Shown here piece by piece: positions 1 through 6,182 of a stretch of 8,725 bases of DNA. A program made the translations under genes and the position numbers. The stretch is from Aliishimia sp965369035 (GTDB lineage Bacteria; Pseudomonadota; Alphaproteobacteria; Rhodobacterales; Rhodobacteraceae): assembly GCA_965369035.1 (NCBI GenBank), contig CBDUPF010000179.1:1-8725 (forward strand), read 5' to 3'. The notes below the pieces were generated by a model. It worked only from the letters and a program-made list of their open reading frames with translations, was not told the DNA's origin and ran no database searches. Position 1 is the stretch's first letter. Each line of letters starts with the position of its first letter.

Positions 1-502
1 TCCGCCGGGGCACTATCGGTCCGTGCTGGTGGTCCGCGCCGATGACGGCCGGGCGCTGGCCGATTTTCACGGCGCGTGCCTGGCTTACAACGAAGCCTTG
101 TCGCAGTCGGGCTGGGCCGCACCGTCGTTGTACCTGCGCGGCCATGGCGTCCGTCCGGGCGTGCTGCTCGAAACCGGCGCCCATGCAAACTCCGCCCGGG
201 CCGTCGCGGACGGGAGGGCGGACATCGCGGGGATCGACGCGCTGACATGGCAATTGCTGACCGAATACCGGCCCGACCTGACGGGGCGACTACGCGTCCT
301 CGACCAGACAGAGCCAACACCTGCCCTGCCCTACATCACCGGACCTGACCGCGACGCGCGGGCGATCTTTGCTGCCGTCTCCCGCGCCATCGCCGGACTG
401 GATAGGGAATTGCGGACGTCGCTGCACCTGCACGGACTGGTCGAGATGTCCGCGGCGGAGTATCTCGCCATGCCCACGCCGCCGGGCCCGGAAGGGCGCT
501 AG
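1..502 (+). CDS. PhnD-like phosphate/phosphonate-type ABC substrate-binding protein, 3' part
   Basis: This is the C-terminal 166 residues of a protein whose start lies before the window. The reading frame is open from base 2, before the first in-frame ATG/GTG, and the first residues (PPGHYRSVLVVRADDGRAL) already read as mid-domain sequence. It resembles the PhnD-like periplasmic binding family (PF12974): a beta strand ending in VVRADD, then 'GACLAYNEALSQSG', which matches the family's conserved 'G...a.n...S.SG' loop, and a later segment 'GRADIAGIDALTWQLL' that corresponds to the usual G-x-x-D-x-A-x-x-D ligand-lobe motif. Family members bind phosphonate, phosphite or other small oxyanions and feed an ABC importer, but no PhnC or PhnE partner follows. 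The gene ends with TAG and a gap of 178 bp separates it from the next gene, so it probably belongs to an upstream unit. Ligand unknown; the family call is from motifs only. Confidence 0.75.
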   Translation, partial: PPGHYRSVLVVRADDGRALADFHGACLAYNEALSQSGWAAPSLYLRGHGVRPGVLLETGAHANSARAVADGRADIAGIDALTWQLLTEYRPDLTGRLRVLDQTEPTPALPYITGPDRDARAIFAAVSRAIAGLDRELRTSLHLHGLVEMSAAEYLAMPTPPGPEGR

Positions 503-522
503 CACAGCCTTGGCGCGCAACC

Positions 523-540
523 GGCGGGCGCCGCCCCTTT
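523..540 (+). terminator. Possible weak hairpin terminator after the PhnD-like gene
   Basis: About 20 bp after the stop codon, GGCGG (523-527) and CCGCC (531-535) can pair around a three-base loop and are followed by CCTTT. The stem is short and the T run has only three bases, so it may be just GC-rich noise. Confidence 0.2.
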
Positions 541-680
541 CGAAACCTCACCATTGCGTGCATCTTGTGCTGACCTTGCGGCATTTGATGGCCATTCCGC
601 GTGTGATGTTCCGATTTCTCGTTGCATCCCCACGGCTTTTCCGCCCCAATACGCTCCGGAAGCAACCGTGAAGGGCCAAA
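541..680 (+). promoter_or_regulatory. Leader of the ABC importer operon
   Basis: The operon promoter should lie in this gap, because the upstream gene looks unrelated. No convincing -35/-10 pair could be found. The stretch has related words TTGCGTGCAT (554-563) and TTGCGGCAT (576-584), about two helical turns apart, and TTGCAT (622-627). It also has an 8-bp palindrome ATGGCCAT (588-595). AAGGG at 671-675, five bases before the GTG, is the ribosome binding site that supports the ATPase start. The promoter assignment is an inference from position. Confidence 0.35.
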
Positions 681-1457
681 GTGACCGAAAGCACGCTCGT
701 CATCGACATCCACGATCTGCACAAGTCCTACGGCTCTCTCGAGGTTCTCAAGGGCGTCGACATCGCCGCTCCCAAGGGGCATGTCGTATCGCTGATCGGG
801 TCGTCGGGATCGGGGAAATCCACGCTGCTGCGCTGCTGCAACCTGCTCGAAGACAGCCAGCAGGGCGAGATCCGGTTCAAGGGCGAGCCGGTGGTCTGGC
901 GCGGCACCGGGCTGAACCGCCGGCCCGCGAATCCCAAGCAGGTGCTGCGGATCCGGACCAACCTGTCCATGGTGTTCCAGCAATTCAACCTGTGGGCGCA
1001 CATGACGATCCTCCAGAACGTGATGGAGGCGCCCTGCACCGTGCTCGGACGTGACCGGGCGGAGGTCGAAGAGTCTGCGCGCGCGTATCTCGACAAGGTC
1101 GGCATCGGCGAGAAATGCGATGTCTACCCGGCTCAGCTCTCCGGCGGCCAGCAGCAGCGCGCCGCGATCGCGCGGGCGCTCTGCATGGAACCCGAGGCGC
1201 TGCTTTTCGACGAGCCGACCTCGGCGCTCGATCCGGAACTGGAGCAGGAAGTCGTGCGCGTCATCAAGGACCTGGCCGAAGAGGGCCGCACGATGATGAT
1301 CGTCACCCACGACATGAAACTGGCCGCCGACGTGTCGGATCACGTGGTGTTCCTGCACCAGGGGCTGATCGAGGAAGAGGGCGCACCGGACCAGCTGTTC
1401 GGGGCGCCGAAATCGGAACGACTGCGCGGGTTCCTCTCTGCGACCCGCGCCGCGTGA
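681..1457 (+). CDS. ABC transporter ATP-binding protein, polar/basic amino acid type (HisP/GlnQ/AotP-like)
   Basis: This 258-residue ATPase would power the importer encoded by the next three genes, sitting on the cytoplasmic side of the membrane. All nucleotide-binding motifs are intact: Walker A GSSGSGKST at 40-48, Q-loop glutamine 100 within MVFQQFNLWAHMT, signature LSGGQQQR at 153-160, Walker B ALLFDEPT at 173-180 followed by the D-loop SALD, and switch histidine 210 in IVTHDM. 'VFQQFNLWAHMT' and the size are typical of the polar amino acid uptake subfamily (HisP, ArtP, AotP). A HisP-like insertion after the first strands (around 73-90, rich in R, P and N) is also present. The start is GTG with AAGGG five bases upstream; the only in-frame ATGs lie well inside the domain. 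The binding protein gene follows after 27 bp, so the genes are co-transcribed. Substrate is not shown by the ATPase itself. Confidence 0.95.
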   Translation: MTESTLVIDIHDLHKSYGSLEVLKGVDIAAPKGHVVSLIGSSGSGKSTLLRCCNLLEDSQQGEIRFKGEPVVWRGTGLNRRPANPKQVLRIRTNLSMVFQQFNLWAHMTILQNVMEAPCTVLGRDRAEVEESARAYLDKVGIGEKCDVYPAQLSGGQQQRAAIARALCMEPEALLFDEPTSALDPELEQEVVRVIKDLAEEGRTMMIVTHDMKLAADVSDHVVFLHQGLIEEEGAPDQLFGAPKSERLRGFLSATRAA

Positions 1458-1468
1458 ACAATGAAAAC

Positions 1469-1476
1469 AAAGGGAG
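1469..1476 (+). promoter_or_regulatory. Shine-Dalgarno that sets the binding-protein start
   Basis: AAAGGGAG lies eight bases before the ATG at 1485. An in-frame ATG at 1461 lies upstream of this site and has no Shine-Dalgarno of its own, so the start at 1485, which also gives a clean signal peptide, is preferred. Confidence 0.8.
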
Positions 1477-1484
1477 CCACACCA

Positions 1485-2219
1485 ATGAAAAAACTGATCC
1501 TGACCTCCGCGGCGATCGCGCTGACCGCCGGGTTCGCCATCGCCGCGTCACACGAAAAGACGGTACGCATGGGGACAGAGGGCGCCTACCCTCCGTACAA
1601 CTTCATCAACGATGCGGGCGAGGTCGACGGGTTCGAGCGCGAGCTTGGCGACGAACTCTGCACCCGGGCCGAACTGACCTGCGAATGGGTCAAGAACGAC
1701 TGGGATTCGATCATTCCGAACCTGGTCAGCGGCAACTACGACACCATCGTGGCCGGCATGTCGATCACGGATGAGCGCGACGAGGTCATCGACTTCACGC
1801 AGGATTACTTCCCGCCCACCGCCTCGGCCTATGTCGCCGCATCCGACGGCGCCGACTGGGAAAGCGGCGTGGTCGCCGCACAGACCGCGACCATCCAGGC
1901 CGGGCATATCGCCGAAAGCGGTGCCACGCTGGTGGAATTCGCCACGCCCGAGGAAACCGTGGCCGCAGTGCGCAATGGCGAGGCCGATGCGGTCTTTGCC
2001 GACCGTGATTACCTCGTGCCGCTGGTCGAGGAGTCCGGTGGAGAGCTGGTCTTCATCGGACCCGACGTGCCGCTGGGCGGCGGGGTCGGCATGGGTCTGC
2101 GCGAATCCGATACCGAACTGAAGGAGAAGTTCGATGCCGCCATCACCTCCATGAAGGAGGACGGCACGCTGAACGAGCTTCTGATCAAGTGGTTCGGCGA
2201 AGGCACGGCGACCTATTGA
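1485..2219 (+). CDS. Periplasmic amino-acid-type substrate-binding protein (HisJ/LAO/AotJ-like)
   Basis: The 244-residue product is a family 3 solute-binding protein (PF00497) that captures the ligand in the periplasm for the two permeases downstream. From the ATG at 1485 it begins with a Sec signal: lysines 3-4, a hydrophobic stretch about 5-18, and a cleavage region FAIAASHEK near residues 20-21. The mature part starts with VRMGTEGAYPPYNF (27-40), then GFERELGDELC. By memory of HisJ and the lysine/arginine/ornithine protein, several ligand-shell features are conserved: arginine 98 in SITDER (carboxylate contact), aspartate 173 in FADRDY (amino-group contact), and the cysteine pair 59/66 with the same seven-residue spacing as the HisJ disulfide. 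This points to a ligand with an alpha-amino acid head. The segment VAAQTATIQAGHI (about 130-142) departs from the usual 'VGVQ.GT' loop, so specificity may differ from the known basic amino acid binders. Exact ligand unknown. Confidence 0.93.
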   Translation: MKKLILTSAAIALTAGFAIAASHEKTVRMGTEGAYPPYNFINDAGEVDGFERELGDELCTRAELTCEWVKNDWDSIIPNLVSGNYDTIVAGMSITDERDEVIDFTQDYFPPTASAYVAASDGADWESGVVAAQTATIQAGHIAESGATLVEFATPEETVAAVRNGEADAVFADRDYLVPLVEESGGELVFIGPDVPLGGGVGMGLRESDTELKEKFDAAITSMKEDGTLNELLIKWFGEGTATY

Positions 2220-2226
2220 GCCATAG

Positions 2227-2255
2227 GCGGGGCGGGTAATCGGCACCCGCCCCGC
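2227..2255 (+). repeat. Perfect 11-bp inverted repeat (mRNA stem-loop) between binding protein and permease genes
   Basis: GCGGGGCGGGT (2227-2237) and ACCCGCCCCGC (2245-2255) are exact reverse complements around the seven-base loop AATCGGC. The hairpin starts eight bases after the binding-protein stop and ends eight bases before the ATG of the permease. No T run follows, so it is not a standard intrinsic terminator. Stem-loops in this position are known in ABC importer operons (for example after malE), where they protect the binding-protein message from 3' decay or lower downstream expression. That role here is an inference. Confidence 0.85.
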
Positions 2256-2262
2256 GCATCTC

Positions 2263-3150
2263 ATGTTCTCCTATTGCTCGAACCCCGACACGCTTGACGG
2301 CCTCAGGTGGCTCAGTTGCTACCTGACGACCGGCGTGCATTTCCAGTTCTACTGGGCGTTCCTGAAGGTGCTGATGCTGCTGGCCATCACGGCGCCGGTG
2401 GCGCTGGGGTTCGGCTTTCTGGGCGCGATGTCGGCGCGGTCCGGATTCCTGCCGCTCTCCTGGCTCGGACGCAGTTACATCGCCATCGTGCGGGGCGTGC
2501 CGGATATCGCCTTCTTCCTGTTCTTCGTGATCGCGCTCGACCAGATGTTCGAGTATCTCAGGCATGTCACCCTGTGTCCCGACTGGGACATGCCGATCCG
2601 GCAGGGCGCCGATTTCATCGTCTGCCAGCAGGCCAAGCTGCCGCTGGGTTCCGCGCCGGAATGGGTGCACCAGAGCTATTCCTTTGCCCTTGCGGTGATC
2701 ACCTTCGCCATCGTCTTCGGCGCCTTCGCGGCCAATGTTCTGTACGGTGCCATGCAGGCAGTGCCACGGGCGCAGCTCGAAACCGCCGAAGCCTACGGCA
2801 TGACGCCGCGCCAGACCTTCTGGCGCATCCAGGTGCCGCAGATGTGGGTCTTCGCGCTGCCGGGGCTGTCCAACCTCTGGCAGATCCTGATCAAGGCCAC
2901 GCCGCTGCTGTTCCTGCTGGGGATCGAGGACGTCGTCTACTGGGCGCGGGAACTGGGAGGGACCAAGACCCCGCGCTTTACCGATTATCCTCACGGCGAC
3001 TGGCGGATGTGGTATTTCCTCGGGCTGCTGGTCTTCTATCTGCTGATGACCTGGGGATCGGAGAAGGTCCTCGGACGGCTGATGACGCGCCTTACCCGCG
3101 GCCAGGCTACCATGGGTGGTGACTCGCGGCGCAAGGGGGTTGCGGCATGA
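2263..3150 (+). CDS. ABC transporter permease, HisQ/AotQ-like
   Basis: This 295-residue inner-membrane protein is one half of the transport channel. It has hydrophobic segments at about 32-57, 72-93, 140-165, 193-220 and 249-267. The cytoplasmic EAA loop that docks on the ATPase is clear: ETAEAYGMTPRQTFWRI (173-189) followed by VPQ and an ALPGLSNLW helix. It is longer than E. coli HisQ, mainly because of a 45-residue segment at about 94-138 between membrane helices that carries cysteines 105 and 121 (CPDWDMP and IVCQQAK). The ATG at 2263 is preferred because MFSYC precedes a soluble N-terminal stretch and then the first helix, but there is no visible Shine-Dalgarno; the start lies just after a strong hairpin. 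The stop overlaps the ATG of a 28-codon ORF (ATGA, 3147-3150). Substrate class (polar amino acid or amine) follows from the operon. Confidence 0.92.
   Translation: MFSYCSNPDTLDGLRWLSCYLTTGVHFQFYWAFLKVLMLLAITAPVALGFGFLGAMSARSGFLPLSWLGRSYIAIVRGVPDIAFFLFFVIALDQMFEYLRHVTLCPDWDMPIRQGADFIVCQQAKLPLGSAPEWVHQSYSFALAVITFAIVFGAFAANVLYGAMQAVPRAQLETAEAYGMTPRQTFWRIQVPQMWVFALPGLSNLWQILIKATPLLFLLGIEDVVYWARELGGTKTPRFTDYPHGDWRMWYFLGLLVFYLLMTWGSEKVLGRLMTRLTRGQATMGGDSRRKGVAA
3133..3139 (+). promoter_or_regulatory. Shine-Dalgarno of the bridging mini-ORF
   Basis: AAGGGGG lies inside the 3' end of the first permease gene, seven bases before the ATG at 3147. It supports translation starting there even though the product is tiny. 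Confidence 0.5.
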
Positions 3151-3233
3151 GGGCTGCTGTCCTGACGCGCGCATCCCGCTGGAAACCCCTGGTGGCGAAA
3201 CGCTCCTGGGCGGACGGAGGGCCGGCACGTTGA
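3147..3233 (+). CDS. Small 28-codon ORF bridging the two permease genes (possible coupling peptide)
   Basis: An ORF of 28 codons begins at ATG 3147, overlapping the stop of the first permease as ATGA, and ends with TGA 3231-3233, overlapping the TTG start of the second permease as TTGA (3230-3233). It has its own AAGGGGG Shine-Dalgarno. The peptide starts MRAAVLTRASRWKPLV and is basic (arginines and lysines, two tryptophans) with no membrane helix or known motif. The 79-bp stretch between the permeases is fully covered by it, so a likely role is to carry ribosomes from the first to the second permease; the peptide itself may have no function. It could also be a chance ORF or a decayed remnant of coding sequence. 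The call rests only on spacing and overlap, not on similarity. Confidence 0.4.
   Translation: MRAAVLTRASRWKPLVAKRSWADGGPAR
3216..3221 (+). promoter_or_regulatory. Shine-Dalgarno that sets the TTG start of the second permease
   Basis: GGAGGG lies eight bases before TTG 3230, an ideal spacing. An in-frame ATG farther up (3116) lies inside the first permease gene and would add a 38-residue tail rich in G, R and P that does not look like permease sequence, so TTG 3230 is preferred. Confidence 0.75.
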
Positions 3234-4036
3234 GCTGCATCGAGACGATACAAGCCTACGCGCTGCGGTCCATCGGCCTCGGGGAGCGGCTGCTGCCGCG
3301 CGAGGGCTTCACGCTTTGCGAGCAATTCACGCTGATCGGCTCGGGTCTGATCTGGAACATCTATTTCGGCGTGTTCGCGCTCGCCTCGGGCTTCTTCCTC
3401 GCCACCGCACTCGCCATCGCCAAGGGGTCCGCCAATCCGTTGCTCCGCAAACCCGCGGACTGGTTCATCTTTCTCTTCCGGGGCTCCCCGCTGTTCATAC
3501 AGTTCTTCTTTGCCTACTTCCTGTTCCTCAATCTCAAGAGCACCAACAGCTTCTTCGATCCGTTCACGGCGGCGTGGCTTGGCGCGCTCATCGTTCTCTT
3601 CCTCAACACCGCCGCCTATTCGGCGCAGATCTTCCACGGCGCGTTGCAATCCATTCCCAGGGGAGACGTGGAGGCCGCGGATGCCTATGGTCTGACCGGC
3701 TGGCCGCGGTTCCGCCGGATCATCTGGCCCACCATGCTGCGGCTGGCCTGGCCGGCCTACACCAACGAGGCGATCTTTCTCTTCCACGCGACGACGCTTG
3801 TCTTCTTCTCCGGGTTCCCGGCTTGGCAACAGCGCGGCGACGCACTTTATTATGCCAGCTATTTCGCCGACAAGACCTTCAACCCCTTCGTTCCCTACCC
3901 GATCCTGGCCTTCTACTTCATCCTGCTGACGCTGTTGGTGATCGGGTTCTTCGGGCTGGTGAACCGCCGGCTCAACCGTCACCTTCCGAGCAATGCACGA
4001 CCGCGCCTGCGCCTGCGGCCGAATCTGCTGCGATAG
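3230..4036 (+). CDS. ABC transporter permease, HisM/AotM-like
   Basis: This 268-residue inner-membrane protein would pair with the first permease as a heterodimer. Starting from TTG it reads MSCIETIQAYALRS, followed by a soluble stretch and membrane segments at about 40-64, 77-101, 114-134, 178-195 and 224-244. The EAA docking loop is present: DVEAADAYGLTGWPRFRRI (146-164), then WPTMLRLAWPA. 'FLFRGSPLFIQFFF' (81-94) is the typical 'RG.P...Q.....' motif after the second helix in this family. The tail is arginine-rich (RPRLRLRPNLLR), as expected for a cytoplasmic end. The rare TTG start is supported by GGAGGG eight bases upstream and by the TTGA overlap with the preceding mini-ORF. Together with the ATPase and the binding protein it completes a four-part importer of the AotJQMP/HisJQMP plan. 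Confidence 0.92.
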   Translation: MSCIETIQAYALRSIGLGERLLPREGFTLCEQFTLIGSGLIWNIYFGVFALASGFFLATALAIAKGSANPLLRKPADWFIFLFRGSPLFIQFFFAYFLFLNLKSTNSFFDPFTAAWLGALIVLFLNTAAYSAQIFHGALQSIPRGDVEAADAYGLTGWPRFRRIIWPTMLRLAWPAYTNEAIFLFHATTLVFFSGFPAWQQRGDALYYASYFADKTFNPFVPYPILAFYFILLTLLVIGFFGLVNRRLNRHLPSNARPRLRLRPNLLR

Positions 4037-4116
4037 CCGCGCATCCGCACCGTGTCACCATCTTGCGCACACCCCGCATTTCGGCCTAAGACACGCGCAC
4101 TCGGCACGAGGATCAC
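4037..4116 (+). promoter_or_regulatory. 80-bp gap between importer and metabolic genes
   Basis: This is the longest gap between the importer genes and the metabolic genes. A weak sigma70-like pair can be drawn, TTGCGC (4063-4068) and TAAGAC (4087-4092) with 18 bases between, and an inverted repeat CGTGTC (4051-4056)/GACACG (4090-4095) brackets it. GAGGA (4108-4112) is the ribosome binding site for the ATG at 4117. An internal promoter is possible but not convincing; read-through from the importer is equally likely. Confidence 0.25.
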
Positions 4117-4803
4117 ATGAAAATAGGCATCTTGGTCACTGGCCATATCGCCGAGGCGCTGCGAGGCACTCATGGCGAATATGACCGCATGTTCGCGCGC
4201 TTTCTCGACGGGCACGGATTCACCTTCCAGGCCTGGTTCGTGGTGGACGGCCAGTTCCCGGACGGCCCCGAAGAGGCGGACGGTTGGCTGATCAGCGGGT
4301 CGCGTCACGGGACCTACGAGGATCACGACTGGATCCCGCCGCTCGAAGACCTGGTCCGCGACATCGTGGCATCGGGCCGCCCGCTCGTGGGCATCTGTTT
4401 CGGCCATCAACTCATCGCGCAGGCGCTTGGCGGGCGGGTCGAGAAGGTGGCGCGTGGCTGGTCGGTGGGGCGCACGACCTATGACGCCGAAGACGGGCCG
4501 CTGACGCTCGATGCCTGGCACCAGGACCAGGTCGTCGAGCTTCCGGAAGGCGCCCGCGTTCTGGTCCGGAACGACTTCTGCCCTTATGCCGCGCTGGCCT
4601 ATGGCGACCGCGTGCTGAGTTACCAAGCGCATCCTGAATTTGCGGCAGAGTATACCCGCGACCTGCTGGACAAGCGCGGCCCCGGCATCGTCCCCGACGA
4701 CCTGCTGGCCGCTGCCAGGGCGCAGATCGGCAAACCCAATGACAGCGGCCGGATCGCGCAAACGATCGCGGATTTCTTCAAGCGCGCGAAGGTGCCGGCA
4801 TGA
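4117..4803 (+). CDS. Class I (GuaA-type) glutamine amidotransferase, probable gamma-glutamyl amide hydrolase
   Basis: The 228-residue protein is a stand-alone class I glutamine amidotransferase domain. The nucleophile elbow PLVGICFGHQL places cysteine 94 at the active site, and YQAHPEF gives histidine 172 and glutamate 174, so the Cys-His-Glu triad is complete. 'WLISGSRHGTYEDHDWI' (57-73) and 'DAWHQDQVVELPEGA' (132-146) are typical of the GMP-synthase-like amidotransferase group. No synthase domain is fused and no partner subunit of a biosynthetic complex is nearby. Because the gene overlaps the following PuuA-like ligase by ATGA (4800-4803) and is followed by a PuuB-like oxidase, it most likely removes the gamma-glutamyl group at the end of the pathway, the job of PuuD in E. 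coli and PauD in Pseudomonas. It is not of the PuuD (peptidase C26) sequence type, so this role is inferred from context. Confidence 0.85.
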   Translation: MKIGILVTGHIAEALRGTHGEYDRMFARFLDGHGFTFQAWFVVDGQFPDGPEEADGWLISGSRHGTYEDHDWIPPLEDLVRDIVASGRPLVGICFGHQLIAQALGGRVEKVARGWSVGRTTYDAEDGPLTLDAWHQDQVVELPEGARVLVRNDFCPYAALAYGDRVLSYQAHPEFAAEYTRDLLDKRGPGIVPDDLLAAARAQIGKPNDSGRIAQTIADFFKRAKVPA

Positions 4804-6164
4804 CGCAAGATTGGTTGGAGAACCTGCCCGCGTCGGCCAAGAGCTACCTCGAGGGTCGCAAGCTCGACGAGGTCGAATGCATCATCGCGGATTTGCCCGG
4901 CATCGCCCGGGGCAAGGCGGTTCCGGCGTCGAAGTTCGCCCGGCAGGATTACTTCCATCTGCCGGATTCGATCTTCTTCCAGACGATTACCGGCGATTGG
5001 GGCGAGGCCGCGGACGAGGAAGAAGGCTTCATCGAACGCGACATGATCCTGCGCCCGGACATGTCGACCGCGACAGCGGCCCCCTGGACGGCGGACTGGA
5101 CGCTGCAGGTCATCCATGACGCCTACAACCGCCGCCAACAGCCGGTGCCCTATGCGCCGCGCAATGTCCTCAAGCGCGTGGTGGAGATGTACCATGCCGC
5201 GGGGCTGAAACCGGTCGTGGCGCCGGAAATGGAATTCTTCCTGATCGCCCGCAACCTTGATCCCGCGCGCGACATCGAACCGATGGTGGGACGGTCCGGC
5301 CGCCCCGCCGCTGCACGCCAGGCCTATTCCATGACCGCCGTTGACGAATTCGGCCCGGTCATCGACGATATCTACGATTTCGCCGAAGCGCAGGGGTTCG
5401 AGATCGACGGGATCACTCAGGAGGGCGGCGCCGGGCAACTGGAGATCAACCTGCGCCACGGCAACCCGGTGAAGCTCGCCGACGAGGTTTTCTACTTCAA
5501 GCGCCTGATCCGCGAGGCTGCCCTGCGTCACAACTGCTTTGCCACCTTCATGGCCAAACCGATCGCGGACGAACCGGGGTCGGCCATGCATATCCATCAT
5601 TCCATCCTCGATCTGGAGACCGGGCGGAACATCTTTTCCGGGCCACAGGGAGGGGAAACAGACGCGTTCTTTTTCTTTATCGCGGGGATGCAGAAACACC
5701 TGCCCGACGCGCTTGCGGTGCTTGCGCCCTACGTCAATTCCTACCGCCGCTTCGTGCGCGACTTCGCGGCGCCCATCAACCTGCAATGGGGCCGGGACAA
5801 CCGGACGACGGGCATTCGCGTGCCGCTTTCGGGTCCCGAATCGCGGCGGGTGGAAAACCGGATCGCGGGCATGGACTGCAACCCCTATCTCGGCATCGCG
5901 GCCTCGCTTGCCTGCGGTCTGCTGGGCTTGCGGGAGGAACTGCGCCCGGATCGCCAGTACAAGGGCGATGCCTATGCCGGCGCCGGGGATATCCCGCGCG
6001 ACATTGGCAACGCGCTCGACCTCTTTGACAAGGCCAAGGATCTGCATGCGATCCTGGGGCCGGAGTTCGCCCGCGTCTACTCGATCGTGAAGCGGATGGA
6101 GCACGAGGAGTTCCTGGCGGTGATCTCGCCCTGGGAACGCGAGCATCTGCTGTTGAACGTCTGA
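4800..6164 (+). CDS. Glutamine synthetase family gamma-glutamylamine ligase (PuuA-like)
   Basis: The 454-residue cytoplasmic enzyme belongs to the glutamine synthetase superfamily. It would use ATP to join the gamma-carboxyl of glutamate to an amine. Conserved elements in order: beta-grasp region with DLPGIARGKAVPASKF (31-46); metal-binding PEMEFFL (142-148) with glutamates 143 and 145; AGQLEINL (211-218) with glutamate 215; GSAMHIHHS (260-268) with histidines 264 and 266; NSYRRF (313-318); and GRDNRTTGIRVP (331-342) and RRVENRIAGMDCNPYLG (349-365) carrying the ATP and phosphate-contact arginines. The pattern ATFMAKP..DEPGSAMHIHHS and the end EREHLLLNV recall PuuA more than biosynthetic GlnA. 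The adenylylation-site region of GlnA is not recognisable. Start ATG at 4800 overlaps the amidotransferase stop, implying coupled translation. The next gene begins after 18 bp. The amine substrate (putrescine, another polyamine, or a different amine) cannot be read from the sequence. Confidence 0.9.
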   Translation: MTQDWLENLPASAKSYLEGRKLDEVECIIADLPGIARGKAVPASKFARQDYFHLPDSIFFQTITGDWGEAADEEEGFIERDMILRPDMSTATAAPWTADWTLQVIHDAYNRRQQPVPYAPRNVLKRVVEMYHAAGLKPVVAPEMEFFLIARNLDPARDIEPMVGRSGRPAAARQAYSMTAVDEFGPVIDDIYDFAEAQGFEIDGITQEGGAGQLEINLRHGNPVKLADEVFYFKRLIREAALRHNCFATFMAKPIADEPGSAMHIHHSILDLETGRNIFSGPQGGETDAFFFFIAGMQKHLPDALAVLAPYVNSYRRFVRDFAAPINLQWGRDNRTTGIRVPLSGPESRRVENRIAGMDCNPYLGIAASLACGLLGLREELRPDRQYKGDAYAGAGDIPRDIGNALDLFDKAKDLHAILGPEFARVYSIVKRMEHEEFLAVISPWEREHLLLNV

Positions 6165-6182
6165 GCCGGAGCGCGGCGCGCC

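Noticed and set aside
565..579. Sigma54-like promoter TTGTGCTGACCTTGC
   Set aside because: The TTGC of the -12 element is present, but the essential GG of the -24 element is missing, so the match is not convincing despite the nitrogen-related operon.
336..1358. Long - strand open frame opposite the ATPase gene
   Set aside because: Its product lacks recognisable domains, and the + strand ATPase has every motif intact.
1461..1484. Upstream ATG at 1461 as the start of the binding protein
   Set aside because: The strong Shine-Dalgarno lies after this ATG, and starting there would put eight extra residues before a standard signal peptide.
2227..2262. Intrinsic terminator after the binding-protein gene
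   Set aside because: The hairpin is strong, but no T run follows and the next gene of the same importer starts eight bases later, so a stability or attenuation role is more likely.
3116..3229. N-terminal extension of the second permease from ATG 3116
   Set aside because: The extra 38 residues overlap the first permease gene, do not look like permease sequence and lack a good ribosome binding site, while TTG 3230 has GGAGGG at the ideal spacing.
1548..3982. Successive - strand open frames opposite the binding protein and permeases
   Set aside because: They have low-complexity R/E/Q/P-rich translations and no ribosome binding sites or motifs; they mirror the codon bias of the real genes.
6171..6182. 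GGCGCGCC palindrome before the oxidase gene
   Set aside because: Eight-base GC palindromes are expected by chance in DNA of this composition, and nothing else suggests a site.
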